In this document: piece by piece, positions 11,206 to 22,665 of the stretch | Layout of the letters: each line of letters begins with the position of its first letter | Numbering within the stretch: the first letter of the stretch is position 1 | Assembly (NCBI GenBank): GCA_030770535.1 | Contig: JASVEC010000010.1 | Coordinates: 1,364,001-1,428,000, forward strand | Direction of reading: 5' to 3' | DNA from: Batkoa obscura | Lineage: Eukaryota; Entomophthoromycota; Entomophthoromycetes; Entomophthorales; Batkoaceae | DNA: 64,000 bases | The notes under the pieces: model-generated | Told to the model about the DNA's origin: nothing | The model's database searches: none | What the model saw: the letters and a program-made list of their open reading frames with translations, nothing else | Translations under genes and position numbers: made by a program

Positions 11206-12827
11206 CCCAACACTCTATTTTTGGCATATCTATTTTATTGAAACACAAGCATCACACCATTAAAACCAAATATGGAATCATAAGTCTGCTGAGATTTATC
11301 TATCTATTTTTAAAACTTAAATAATTTAAAACGAACGTCAAAACATTAGATTCTATGTAAAATTTTAACTTAATATAAAGAACATCTCAACTAATAAAAT
11401 AGACTCTACAAGTATAATAGAAAATGATTATAGAAAAAGGCTATTTTAAAGTACTAAACATCCTATTTTGCAAATTTATTGTTGAAAAATGTATCGAAAA
11501 TCGCTTCGACTTCGGATGGTAATAACTAACATTTTGGTACCAAATAATTTTTTTAGTACCTAATTTTATCATGCATTTTTATTCGATTACTTGTATTAAT
11601 TTTCAAGTCTTTTTGGCCTTCAGATGCTGGAGTAACAGTCGTCTTTCGAAATTTCATAATTCTCGGTATATCTATAAAAAAATCAAACAATTTGCAACCC
11701 CTCAAGGAATTTTGAATTTGAACTTGAGGCTTTAGATCACTAATGTTTTGATGTAAGAGCAAAGGTATGCTCAATATAAGGACCAGAAATCGACAATTTT
11801 ATTAAGGTTTTTAACTAAAGACTTAAAATATTAGTATCAAATTTAGTGTATAATGATCATTTATAGCATGCAATAGATGTGTTATGTGTTTTAATTTTTT
11901 GTTTAAACCATATGTTTTAAGTTTATTACAATTTTGTCTTTTTAATATTTAAATTGTCTGTATTAAAAAGTTATTTTGCTTATTTGGTTATATAAAATTT
12001 TGGAAAAAATATAAAGGTAAGGAAATTTGTTTTTATCTAGGATAGAGAATTTTCATAATGTTATATATTTGAAATGCATTGCTACTTTTGTTAACTCATG
12101 TAATTTTTTCTTTAAATGTAGCTTTTATCAAAAATACACTTGATCAGAGTTAACCCTTCAAAGAAACTGCCAACCTATTTAAACTTCTGCGAAGTTAAAA
12201 GTGATACTTCTTTTCTATATGCCCATTTCATTATATTATTAAAGAATATCTGATAGTTGAAGTTTCCTATGTGTAAAATCGACTTTTTAAAACCTTTGTC
12301 ATAAATAAAGACAGTAGTGTATACAAAGTCAAAAAGAAACAATAGAGCTGAATTCACAGTAGAATTATGAAAGAAACTTTATACCTTTGATGATACCAAC
12401 AATACAATCGAATACTCTTAATTACTTATTCATTTGACTTTATAATTAAAACCATTTATAAAACTTGCTTTCAAAAAATATTAAGGATATTGACATTAGA
12501 GCACTTACTACATTTTTATTGAAACAATTGTAGGACTATCTTTGTTAGCCTTAATCTTTTTCTAACTATAGTTGTTATATAAAATACACTGTATAAATCA
12601 AAAATTATTAATCAACCATAATTTCTAAGAATAAAGTTTCAAAAAAAGTGAAACTTTAAATTATTTTGTTAAACAGCGCCCAAATTTTATAAAAGAACTA
12701 CCCACTTTTTGAAGGTTTAAAATTTTAAAAGAACAATTGAAGTGGTAAGACGGGAGATTGTAAAATTTTTAAAAATTTCATGATATAAAAAAGCTTGACA
12801 TTTATCTAAAAAGCAATATCTTAAAAA
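11206..12827. other. Intergenic
   Basis: No supported gene is seen. A minus-strand 73-codon frame at 11553-11774 has a non-repetitive basic composition, but it has no recognisable domain and no splice partners I could find. Confidence 0.35.
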
Positions 12828-13846
12828 ATGCCTACCTTTGATTGTATTTTTGAGTTGATAATTTCTTCAACTCTTTTTATACTATTCAGTCCAGTTATCG
12901 TTATTGTTTATCTATTTAATTTTATTGTCGACTATCTTAAAAAGCATACAAGCTTCATGACTGGAGCAGAAACAAACAATGCCGCTATAGACAACAATGC
13001 CGCTACAAACAACAATATCGCTACAAACAACAATATCGAACCACAAGGTAGAGGAAATAATGATCTATCTGAGCTAAACGAAATAAGAATAGGGAGTAGT
13101 ACAAGCCTAGACATTTATAAATTTAATCCAAAACCCAAAAACAAAAACAAAGTGTTATTAAAACAAGACAGCTGTATATATTTTAATAAAAACTGTATCA
13201 TTCAAGGCAAGGGTATTCTACTAAATCCAGACTCTTTTTACTATGAAATTGAATTACTCAGTATCACGAGGGATTTTCAACTTTTACTTGGCTATGCAAG
13301 TAAAACAAATTATAAATTTTATGGTAATTTAAACTTTATTAATACTTGATTATTCATTAATTTGAACTAGGCTCTCATGTATTGTTAAACAATAAAATAT
13401 ATGGTATGGTCATTAATGGCACCCGGTATCCGAACACGTTTGTTCACACCTTTAAAAGTGGCGATATCATAGGTTGTTTTTATGACCGATTATTAAGTAA
13501 AATAACCTTTACATATAATGGTAATGATCTGTACTATTGTAAATTGCATTCACGTAAAAAATTTCCCACTATATATAGTACTAAAGGTACTTTACTTAAA
13601 TACAACCTTGGCAATCAACCTTTTCTTTACCGTCGAGCTAATCATCTGAAGCTTGGATTAACAAGCAACTATATTCAAGAAGACCCACCTGACTATGGCT
13701 TGGAAAGTCCTATTAATGATGGGGTAAATCACTTTACTGGTGATGATCAACAACTTTATCTCAATAGCTCCCAACAGTTTACTGACAGTGGTATTCAACT
13801 ACCTCCTCCTTATTATATTTTAGAGATCCCTCATAATGGTTCTTGA
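12828..13846 (+). CDS. Membrane-anchored SPRY protein with two PPxY motifs, copy C
   Basis: Exons 12828-13323 and 13371-13846 (47-nt intron) encode 323 residues. One membrane segment spans about residues 8-36. An Asn/Ala repeat linker (NNAAT/NNNIA units) and the SELNEI motif precede the SPRY core (SFYYEIEL, LLGYAS, GDIIGCFYD, TFTYNGNDL, YPTIYSTKG-like, FLYRRANHL). The C-terminal tail is longer than in copies A and B and holds two WW-binding motifs, DPPDY and PPPY. This is the clearest Ssh4/Ear1-type adaptor in the group. The intron sits at the same codon as in A and B (Gly split after the first base). Confidence 0.8.
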
Positions 13847-14729
13847 GATCGTCTACTAAATCGTTTTTAAGAGCTTCATCCTAACAATTAACTTTATCGT
13901 TTTCATGTCACTATTAAAAAAAATTGAATCAAACCCAATATCTACCACATTTTCAAACCAAAAAACACAACTTATATTAAGCTACTTCAAAAGACCCTCA
14001 AATTTTTGGGCTTGTGATTATTCGTTATATCAAAAAGAACTTTTTAATACTATAAAATTCCATCAAGACATAAGCTGAGGCAATTAAGTTGAGTTTAAAG
14101 TTTTCAACTGAGCCTTTACAATATTCATTGTCATTTTAGTCCAAGCAAGTAACAACAGTACACAATAAAAATTAGATAAGTAGCTTTAGCATTTATGTGG
14201 CTTTTAAGATTCAATATGTTTGTAACTAAATAATTGTTTTTAATAGCTCCTTCAGGTTAGTTTGTATCAAATTGTCTAAATAGTTGTTTTTGTTTAGATG
14301 AGCTTGTAAAAAGAAATACTTATTTAAAAAATCTTTTTATACATAATTTAGAATATTTAATAACAGTAAATAACGTAAAAATACTGACATTATGAATTTC
14401 TGTTGAAATTTCCTTCAGTATGATTTAAATCGGAGCCACGCATCATCAGGATAATTTCTATATAATACTGCACCATTTACCTGCTTTCTAAGATGATGTT
14501 ATAAAGCCCATTTCTTTTATGTAACTAATTTATTACGCCAACTTGCATTGTACGATAACTAGTTATATTAGTTGTTTATGATTTTTTACTTAAGGCTTTA
14601 TTCATATACGAAGGAAATCAAATGATATAGCCAAAAAAGAATCGGTAGAACTCCATTTAAACACTCTGTAAAAATAACTTCCAAAAACTTTAATGGGATC
14701 ACTAATAAAATAAACAAAAGTTTAAAACT
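13847..14729. other. Intergenic
   Basis: No gene or repeat is seen. Confidence 0.35.
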
Positions 14730-14822
14730 TGCGAGTGTTTTGGTTTTGTTACTTTTTCCATTTTTTAGGCACTGCTTAAGCGGATAAGTTGCTAACAAAA
14801 TCCTTAAAATACACCCCCCCAC
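14730..14822 (-). mobile_element. Foldback MITE, family 1 (diverged)
   Basis: GAGTGTTTTGGTTTTGTTAC start, AGGCACTGCTTAAGCGG core, and end eroded into a C7 run (ACACCCCCCC). The 74-codon minus frame starting at 14822 is partly this element. Confidence 0.7.
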
Positions 14823-15222
14823 TTATTGTTCGAACATTATTGATTTAAAACACAGGTTCTAGTTTTAATAAGCATTGCTTATAAGTAGCTTTGATATTGA
14901 ATATTTGCCTTTATTTTTTCAGTTTTATTTACTAAATAAAACTGTAATAGCATATAACAATTATTTAAAGTACAGACGTTATATAAAGCTTACTTCTAAA
15001 AGTATAAAATTACCCCAATCCCATGGGTTTTAAATGCTCTATAATGAATCATAAAAAAGGGGCTGAAAGACAACTTTTGAGGACTTTAAAAATGGCATAC
15101 ACAATATTTACAAGTTATATTAAAATTAATAATGAATTGAATGTGGCAAAATAAGTAACTGGTAGATTAATAAAAAACATAAAGACATAAGGGATGAAGG
15201 AGAATAAAAAACAGATAAAAAA
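14823..15222. other. Intergenic
   Basis: Nothing recognised. Confidence 0.35.
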
Positions 15223-16347
15223 TGACATTGCCTGGCCCTCCATCGACTCCTCCAACTGATTTCGGATCTGATCTTATATCATGCTTTAGCTTTCCTTATT
15301 TTAAATGGCTGTTTTTTAATTACTGTAATATCACTTGACCTAGTAGTTGCTACTATTGCCGTATCTATCATCTTTGCTATTAATATTAAAAAACGTACTA
15401 ATTCTAAGTTTGAAAAAAAATCGAAAATAGCAATCCATACCCTGAAGAAACTACCAATCCAATAGATACAAATGAAATAAGATCAGAAAACGATAATCCA
15501 ATTGAGATGGGTAGAGTGAATATAAAAAACGATGGTATATATGAGCTGAGCGAAGCAATGACAGAAAGCGATGACACAAATGAACAAGGTGAAATAGGGA
15601 CTGAAAATAATATTCCAGTTGAACTAAACAAAATTTAGTTAGAAAATCATATATGTACAGTTTACAATCATTTTCAAAGTAATTTCTGCAAAAAACTATG
15701 AAACTTTAGTGACAGAAAATTATCCAGTACTTTTTTTTGATAATTGTATAATTTAAGGGAGTATACGCCCCTTAAATGGAAGTTGCCTTTATTATGAAAT
15801 TGAAATGGTTGATTTTAGTGATGACTTTGAGCTATTATTTGGATATGCGAATAAAAGTACTCCTAAAATCCATGGTAATAATATCATTATTGATTCAATA
15901 AGTTTATTAATCTAAAATAGAGGCACCTATATTGCTGAACAACAAAACACATAGTACAAGTATTAATTATAGATGATATCCAAACACTTTTACTCCTACT
16001 CTTAAAAGAGGTCATACTATAGGCTACCTCTATAATATGCCATTAAAAGAGATAACATTCACTCACAATGGTAGAGATCTATGCTATTTTGAACTTCAGC
16101 CTTACACAAACTTTGTCACTATATATAGTACCACAGGCACTCTATCTAAATACAACTTTGGAAACTAACCTTTCCTTTATCATTGAGTCGATCAAACCAA
16201 GCCTCATTTACCAAGTAATTAGGTTCGAAATATTATTCCTAACTATTTCTAAGAAGCTCTAATTGGTAATATTCAAGAACTTCATATAAATAGTACTTAT
16301 GAACCTTCTCCACATTATATTTCGAAAACCTCTCCTGATGATAACTA
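15223..16347 (+). pseudogene. SPRY/Ssh4-like pseudogene, copy D
   Basis: A membrane segment (DLVVATIAVSIIFAINI) near 15335-15390, an acidic linker with a PVELNKI motif, SPRY pieces (YYEIEMVDFSDDFELLFGYA near 15790-15855) and the second half with YNMPLKEITFTHNGRDLC and TIYSTTGTLSKYNFGN are all in family order. The intron (from about 15876, ending AATAG near 15920) is still at the conserved position. Internal stops in both halves and loss of the Cys in the GCFYD motif show it is no longer functional. It is the downstream member of the A-D cluster. Confidence 0.75.
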
Positions 16348-16650
16348 ATAAGTTCATCTAAATCATATTTAAAAGTCAACTCCTACCTATCCCCAAAATC
16401 TCCTTTTAAACTATTGCTTTAATCACTTAATTCAAGTCTATTAAAATCCTTGTTCTTAAGATTATAAATATTATTTTTCTAAAATAAGATACCAAACTAA
16501 AATAAAACGCATAATCTTGGTAGCTCTTTTGAGCATCTAATATTAAGACAAGACGTCCAATAAATCAAAATTATATTTGTCTAAGCAAGCTTTCATTTAA
16601 AGTAGAGACTAGAATCATCTAATCCAATCCCAAATCCTTTAAATAGATCC
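16348..16650. other. Intergenic
   Basis: Nothing recognised. Confidence 0.35.
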
Positions 16651-16757
16651 AAATGGGAGTGTTTTTTTTGACTTCATTATTTTTTCCATTTTTTAAGCGC
16701 TATTTAAGTGGAAAATTTGTTAGTAAAATTCTTAAATACAGAAATACATCCCCAAAT
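16651..16757 (-). mobile_element. Foldback MITE, family 1
   Basis: Near-consensus minus-strand copy with AATGGGAGTG and ATCCCCAAAT ends. It is not flanked by TA. It pairs with the plus copy 73 bp downstream. Confidence 0.85.
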
Positions 16758-16830
16758 GATGCTTGATATAAATTTGATTATAAAGGATAATTTATTAGAT
16801 ACAATAAAATATATAGAAACTTGTTTTAAC

Positions 16831-16936
16831 AATGGGGGTGTTTTTTTGTGTTTAAGAATTTTACTAACAATCTTTCTACTCAAATAGCGCTTAAAAAATG
16901 GAAAAATAATGAAATCAAAAAAAACATCCCCAATAT
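16831..16936 (+). mobile_element. Foldback MITE, family 1
   Basis: Near-consensus plus-strand copy with AATGGGGGTG and ACATCCCCAAT ends, inverted with respect to the previous copy. Confidence 0.85.
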
Positions 16937-17873
16937 TGTTACTAAACAGCCATTTGCATTATTTTTTATAATTTTAGCTATGCATTAGATTTTTCTAAGT
17001 ATAGAACATTGTTTAGACAAACTTGTAAAGTGGTTAATTTTTACTTTAATGGCTCTTTTAAAAAAATGTGACGCCGTATTAATAATATTGAACACTGAGG
17101 TAAATGCTATTAGGGCTTTTAACTCATGTAATTTTATTCTCAAAGCGTTGTTTAGTTGTGAGCCATGTGTAACTAAAGGCAGGCCCTTGCGAGGCATAGC
17201 TTGTTTTGCTTTAACACCCTACTACTGTTGACCAAACAAAGCTCGATACTTGAGCTTACTTAAAGTATAAATAATTAACTTGTAAGAATTATTTAAGCGC
17301 AAGAATAGACATGCGTACATAGCCAAGTCAAAAAATAGTAAAGTCCAAATACAAGGTCTAGTTGATATCAATTGCTACAGCTTCAGTAGGATCAATACTA
17401 AAACAAAGATAATTTTTGAGATATTCATCCTTTTGCTTTAAGTCGGACTTTTTACATAATGCTTAATTAAATAATTATACAATAATAGTAAGAAGGATCA
17501 TTCCAACTTATTGATTTTTATTATATTTAATTCTATACCAAAGTTGTATGAACACTATAAAGTATATGATGGCCAAGTTATCTCAATCTTATTAAGTCTA
17601 AACTTTAAGAAGATCATATTTTAAAATTTATTCAAATAAGTAGTCCTACTAACTTTTTTGGAAATACTATACTGTTCATGTTTTGAAAATAAACAAGGAT
17701 CGGAGCTTAAAATCACCTCTCACCACATATCTGCATTCAAAAAACTTTGTTTCTAAAGGGTTGTTAGTATTCTTTCAAGTAATTAACTTTGTAATTTTGG
17801 CTGAATAGCACTAAATGTAAAAACAACCATTTTTAAATATTTAAAATTTTATTAATTTTATAGATAATGATAA
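16937..17873. other. Intergenic with a slightly GC-richer patch
   Basis: 17060-17230 is less AT-rich than its surroundings and is open on both strands for 60-70 codons. It may be a fragment of an old element or gene, but I recognise no domain. Past 17250 nothing is seen. Confidence 0.35.
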
Positions 17874-19340
17874 TTAAGGTTCATTTATGAATAAATTAAC
17901 AAAAGGATCAGAATGAGGTAATGGTGGATGACAATGAGTATTCTTAGCAGTATTCTTCATTTTAATAGTATTTATATTATAAACAAGTGCTACTTTATTG
18001 TTATGTGATTGTTTATTGCTATTTCCTCCGTGGCTAGGAGTAACAGGGTTACTATGACCAATGATATTATTCTTTTTGGTATTAGGACTAACAGCAGGTG
18101 GATATTTATTTGATGGTAAAATAGGAGGTATGGATGAGTTGATATTATTATTATTATTATTATTATAAGAATACACAGTGTAAGTCAATTTAGTTAACAA
18201 CTTCAAGATAATAGGATCATTTGATAAATTTAACAAATTAAAGTGGCAATTCAAAATATTAATTTGTTTACTAAATGAAGGATGGTTTAGTAATAAGTTG
18301 ATACAATTTAAATCTTTCATCTGAATCGCTATATGAAATGGGGTGAATGAATTATAATTTAGTTGATTGATGTTAAATAGATTTAACTTTAGGAAATAAT
18401 TTAATAGCTTATTTAATTGATATCTACAGCATAAATGAATCAATGTGTCCCCATTTTTATAATTCATATATTTATTTAATTGATTAATTATACTTGGCTG
18501 TTCACTTATTAATTGTTTAATAAATAATATATCCTTACTTTTAATCGAATTTGTTAGCAGAGTGTTATTGTCAAACTGTACCTTTTTCTTGATTTTAATA
18601 CTATTGGCACTGCTGTTTACATTGTTGTTATTATTGCTATATTTTAAAATAGATTTGGATGAACTTAATGATGTATTCGATGAATTATTGCTGCTCATGG
18701 TGTTATTATTATTTATGTTATTATTTATTAATTTGATTAAGAATTGCTCTTTATTTTTTAATGCAAAGTAATTCTTTTGCTCACTTAAATTAAAAAATAA
18801 ATTACGCAGGTCGTTATTATCAACACAATCTACTGGTGTGTATTTTAAACAATTCTTTAAGTTAGGATTGGAGCCTAGTTTTAACAACAGCTCTACTAAA
18901 TCTAACATTGTAAAAAAAGAGGCATAATGTAAAATGGTATTCTTGTCAAAGCATTGGTAAAACACCAATTGTAATAAGAAGTCGTCTAAATCCAAGTATA
19001 GCACTGAATTATAATACTGAAATAATTTAATCAAATACTTTATAAAATAAATGATTAGCTCTTCTTCTTCTTCTTCTAATTGTAATATCATAAATTGAAT
19101 CAAGTTCAAATCCTTAAAGTTTAATCCTAAAAATATTTGGGCATCCTTAAGGTGTTCTTTTGGGAATTGTTTCTTTAATTGTTCACTTTGGTTAATCTTA
19201 TAGTTTAATATAGTATAAATACTTCCATTAACGTCCTTTTCAATGAAATTCTGTATTTTATCCATGGTTATATCTTCGTCAGTAATCATATCAATCAAGC
19301 ACTCCCCAATCTCCCCCATATTTAATTCCAAGTTCCTCAT
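17874..19340 (-). CDS. Ankyrin-repeat protein
   Basis: A single open frame of 488 residues. Ankyrin signatures are seen at about residues 132-180 (NTILHYASFFTMLDLVELLL, then LGSNPNLKN, TPVDC) and again at about 295-360 (DTLIHLCCRYQLNKLLNYFL, then FTPFHIAIQMKDLNCINLLL). Between them lies an Asn/Ser-rich linker (205-245), and the C-terminus is another Asn-, Pro- and His-rich tail with short basic patches. The N-terminal 110 residues are helical and acidic (EEEEEE near 91). No signal peptide or membrane segment is present. The two-block ankyrin layout recalls cell-cycle Swi6/Mbp1-type or scaffold proteins, but I see no DNA-binding domain, so function is not assigned. Confidence 0.75.
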   Translation of the reverse strand: MRNLELNMGEIGECLIDMITDEDITMDKIQNFIEKDVNGSIYTILNYKINQSEQLKKQFPKEHLKDAQIFLGLNFKDLNLIQFMILQLEEEEEELIIYFIKYLIKLFQYYNSVLYLDLDDFLLQLVFYQCFDKNTILHYASFFTMLDLVELLLKLGSNPNLKNCLKYTPVDCVDNNDLRNLFFNLSEQKNYFALKNKEQFLIKLINNNINNNNTMSSNNSSNTSLSSSKSILKYSNNNNNVNSSANSIKIKKKVQFDNNTLLTNSIKSKDILFIKQLISEQPSIINQLNKYMNYKNGDTLIHLCCRYQLNKLLNYFLKLNLFNINQLNYNSFTPFHIAIQMKDLNCINLLLNHPSFSKQINILNCHFNLLNLSNDPIILKLLTKLTYTVYSYNNNNNNNINSSIPPILPSNKYPPAVSPNTKKNNIIGHSNPVTPSHGGNSNKQSHNNKVALVYNINTIKMKNTAKNTHCHPPLPHSDPFVNLFINEP

Positions 19341-20272
19341 AGTGAATTTAATAACAAAAGAAATAAAGAAAGATACTTTTAGTTTCTAATTTAACAATAC
19401 AGTAATATTATTATTTTAAATATTTAAAACAAAGGAAATTTTTAATATTAATATCATTATTTAATTGACTTGTTTTTTTCAGTTACTACCTTTTCTTTGC
19501 TATCCTATTTAACGATCTGTTATACTCCAAATTTATACCAAATTTAACTTTAACCTTTAACTTTTACTTTTTTTTCTGTTGTTTCATTTCCCCAACCTGA
19601 TTTTTATTTAAAACTACTCATTAAAAGCCATCCTTTTAACGTTATTCTTTTTCTTAGCTGTTACTATCATTTTTACAACTGTAATCTCAATCTTTAGTTG
19701 TTTGAGTGATTTGAAATTAATTTGCTTTTTTTAGTCATTTTTTTCATGTTATTTCGCTCCTTTTTATTAGCCGATTTTAACGAATCAATGTCGTTTTTTT
19801 AATATAAGATACACAGTTAGTAAAGGTAATATTGAACTGATATCCTAATATAGATAATGATACATATCAAAAATAATATTATATACTCTTATTTATCATA
19901 GTAAAGAGAGTCTTTTGTATTGTATTAAATAAATGCCATAATTATTTTATCATGAAATTTTCAAAAGACAACTTGCTTTTGTACTTTCAAAGCAAATTTT
20001 TTAAAAATTTCGAACCCAAATTGGGCAAGTGTTAAATAAAATTATTCTAAAAAACTAAAAATTAATAAAAATTATTTCAAGGTATTAATCCAATTAGCTA
20101 AAAAGAAAAGCAGAAGAAACACTCCTACTTATGGTCTCTATTTCCATTCCCTTGATTCCTTAGTTGTTTTGTTTTGCTAATAGACACCTTTAAGCCTTAG
20201 TACTCTTTCATGATATAAAAAAGCCAATAAATAAAAATTAAATATATCAAATATGCTTTGGACTATTTATAA
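19341..20272. other. Intergenic upstream of ankyrin gene
   Basis: AT-rich with several T runs. No gene is seen. Confidence 0.35.
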
Positions 20273-20377
20273 TATATTGGAGTGTTTTTTTATTTCATTA
20301 CTTTTTTCATCTTTTAAGCACTATTTGAGCGGAGAAATCGTTAGTAAAATCTCTAGACACAAAATATATCCCCATAT
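20273..20377 (-). mobile_element. Foldback MITE, family 1
   Basis: Minus-strand copy with ATATTGGAGTG and ATATCCCCATAT ends and an AAGCACTATTTGAGCGG core. Confidence 0.85.
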
Positions 20378-21589
20378 ATCATGAAAAAATATATGGACTT
20401 CAAATTTACTGAAAAGATATAACTACTACTTGAATTATGTAGTTTATTAAAAGATTTTGTTTATAAATATTGAAAACAGTTTAATTTGAATATTTTGTAA
20501 AAAGTTGAAATAGCGTAATTAATTACTCAATCTCTTTTTACAACTTTTAAAATAATCATATATTCCAATAAACAAAAATGTTTGACATGACATTTAATTA
20601 AAAAATTAGAGTTATGAACATAACCCATAACTTGTATAGATTAACAATATAAAACCTGGTACAATTTAAGGCTCTATCATTTTAGTTTATTATATTAGAG
20701 TTATAAATGCTTGAACTTTATATAAAGACATTTTTATAAAACTTAGCTCACATATTATAAAGCGACTTCCGACTTTACCTAGATATTCTGGGTTTAAATT
20801 AAATTTTGTGCTCAATAGCATTATTAATTTTTTTATAAAGACACTAGACAATTTCAAATCTAAATATGTGAAAAGGCATTATTCATTTCAACGATCCAGC
20901 TTTGCATTCCAATACCATTATGTAAATTTCAACTTATTATAGCTATGACACAAGAAAAACTTCTTTTGAGAGCTTTATCTTAGTTAATCATGTGTAAGCA
21001 GAATTCTTCAGTATCATCAACTGGATACTAAATATAACTGCGTTAAACTCAAAATGTTTAAACAACTATGTTATTCTTTTATTACATAGTCTGGTTTAAA
21101 CGATTTTTAATCTACTTTTAATTTCCAATAGCTGACTCCATCATTGTAATAATGCTACTTTATAGGCTACATTAAGCTTAATTAAAGATTTAAATTTGAT
21201 CCAAAAATGATCCAAAGAAGTTAAAGCTAACAATGGGATTTTAATTTTTTGGTTGAAATAAGTCGATAATGAAACATCCAATCAGTTGTTTGCAATATTC
21301 CAAAGGTGGCTCCATTCGCTTAAAGGGCTGAAGTATTTCCCGGCAGCAACCAATGATATAATGCTTATGTTATTTTTATCATCTATGATTAGTCAATTAA
21401 AAACATAATTTCACACCTTAGTATTATTTGATCAAAGATAATCGAGCAGATAAGACTAATAAAAAATTCATTTTAAATTGTAAACTTTAGAATTAGGTTG
21501 TTAGCTTCTTTGGTAAGCATAAACTTTTACTTAGATACAATAATTACTAATGAATAAATAAAGGTTAATTCAACAACAGTATAAAAAAG
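20378..21589. other. Intergenic upstream of QCR7
   Basis: No supported gene is seen. Confidence 0.35.
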
Positions 21590-22090
21590 ATGAATTTCGT
21601 AAAAGTAGTTACCGAGTCCAAATTATTTACTTCAATCTTAAAGCCTTTTGCCAACATTTATCCAGATATTTCAGGATATCGTAGATATGGTAATTCAATT
21701 GTTAATTTATTTAAATAGAACTGAGTAATGATCAAAAATATTAAAGGATTAAAATATGACGATTTAATTGTTGAAGAAAATGATGTTGTTAAAGAAGCTT
21801 TAAGACGTTTACCAGCTAAACAAGCTTCAGACCGTGCTTATCGTCTCAAAGTTGCCTTTGGACTTTCGACTGCTAAAGCCGAACTCCCAAGAGACCAATG
21901 GACAAAGCCAAGCGAGGTAAAGACTTTTCTCAATATTCCTAAAAATTATAGAACTCTGAAAGGAGCATGAAAAAAGGAACATTATTCATTTTATTTTGTT
22001 TAGGATGAACCTTACCTTTTACCAATTATCGAAGAAGTTGAAAAGGAGTTTAAAGAAAGAGAGCAATTTGATACCCTCAAGGGACGTTAA
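21590..22090 (+). CDS. QCR7: Cytochrome b-c1 complex subunit 7
   Basis: Three exons, 21590-21689, 21747-21916 and 22004-22090, encode 118 residues (family usually 110-127). It is the 14-kDa (UQCRB-type) matrix-side subunit of respiratory complex III. Diagnostic strings are YRRYGLKYDDLIVEE across the first junction, RLPAKQASDRAYRLK, LPRDQWTKPSE and YLLPIIEEVEKE. The first intron acceptor is the AG at 21745-21746, chosen because it restores the family sequence YGLKYDD. Earlier AGs would insert foreign residues. It is followed directly by the tRNA gene. Confidence 0.93.
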
Positions 22091-22516
22091 GTCAAAGCTT
22101 TATTTTTAAAAGAGTTAAAAATAAATTTTAATTTTAAAAATGTCGATTGCTATTTTAAAATGAACTTTCATTAAAATTAAAATTATTTTAAGGAAATAAA
22201 ACTAACAAACAGAAGTATGTCTTTTAAAGCTATATTAAAGTTTGATTTTAATATTTTTGTTTCAGTGATGTAAAAAAATAACTAAGAGCAACAAACAGTC
22301 TATAAAACTATAGTAAATTGGTAAAGACCAAACATTAAAATTTATTAACATTATTACATCACATCCTTTTTAATAAGTGTGACATACCCTAATTTATAAT
22401 CGACTATTAATGTTATGTCTATTACACTTCTGTTTTTAATATTTTTGACTTTCATTTCAAAAAGTAGAGATTATGCAATTTATATATTATTTAAAAAATT
22501 AAATTCCACCAAACTA
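22091..22516. other. Intergenic QCR7 to tRNA
   Basis: 3' region of QCR7 and 5' flank of the tRNA. No other feature is seen. Confidence 0.35.
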
Positions 22517-22611
22517 GCTCCTGTAGCAAAGTGGTTTAATGCGTCGTGCTTATAATTTAAAGTTATACTTAAGACACGCGAAGGTCGCGGGTTCGAACCC
22601 CGCCAGGAGCA
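22517..22611 (+). tRNA. tRNA-Ile(UAU) with intron
   Basis: The acceptor stem GCTCCTG/CAGGAGC closes a full cloverleaf with T arm GCGGG-TTCGAAC-CCCGC (B box 22590-22600). The anticodon arm is TCGTG CTTATA A CGCGA once a 21-nt intron (22555-22575) is removed after position 37. The anticodon TAT and the arm match eukaryotic tRNA-Ile(UAU), which commonly carries an intron. A T7 run at 22616-22622 is the Pol III terminator. The discriminator base is A. Confidence 0.92.
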
Positions 22612-22615
22612 TATA

Positions 22616-22622
22616 TTTTTTT
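22616..22622 (+). terminator. Pol III terminator of tRNA-Ile
   Basis: Run of seven T on the coding strand starting 5 nt after the discriminator base. Confidence 0.75.
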
Positions 22623-22665
22623 ACATCATTTAAATAATAAAGTAAATTAATACTGATGTGAATGA

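Noticed and set aside
11553-11774. Minus-strand 73-codon frame with basic composition
   Set aside because: Not linked to any exon and no motif. Cannot be supported as a gene.
16985-17231. Overlapping 60-70 codon frames on both strands in a less AT-rich patch
   Set aside because: No recognisable domain, no splice partners, and open on both strands. Kept only as an intergenic note.
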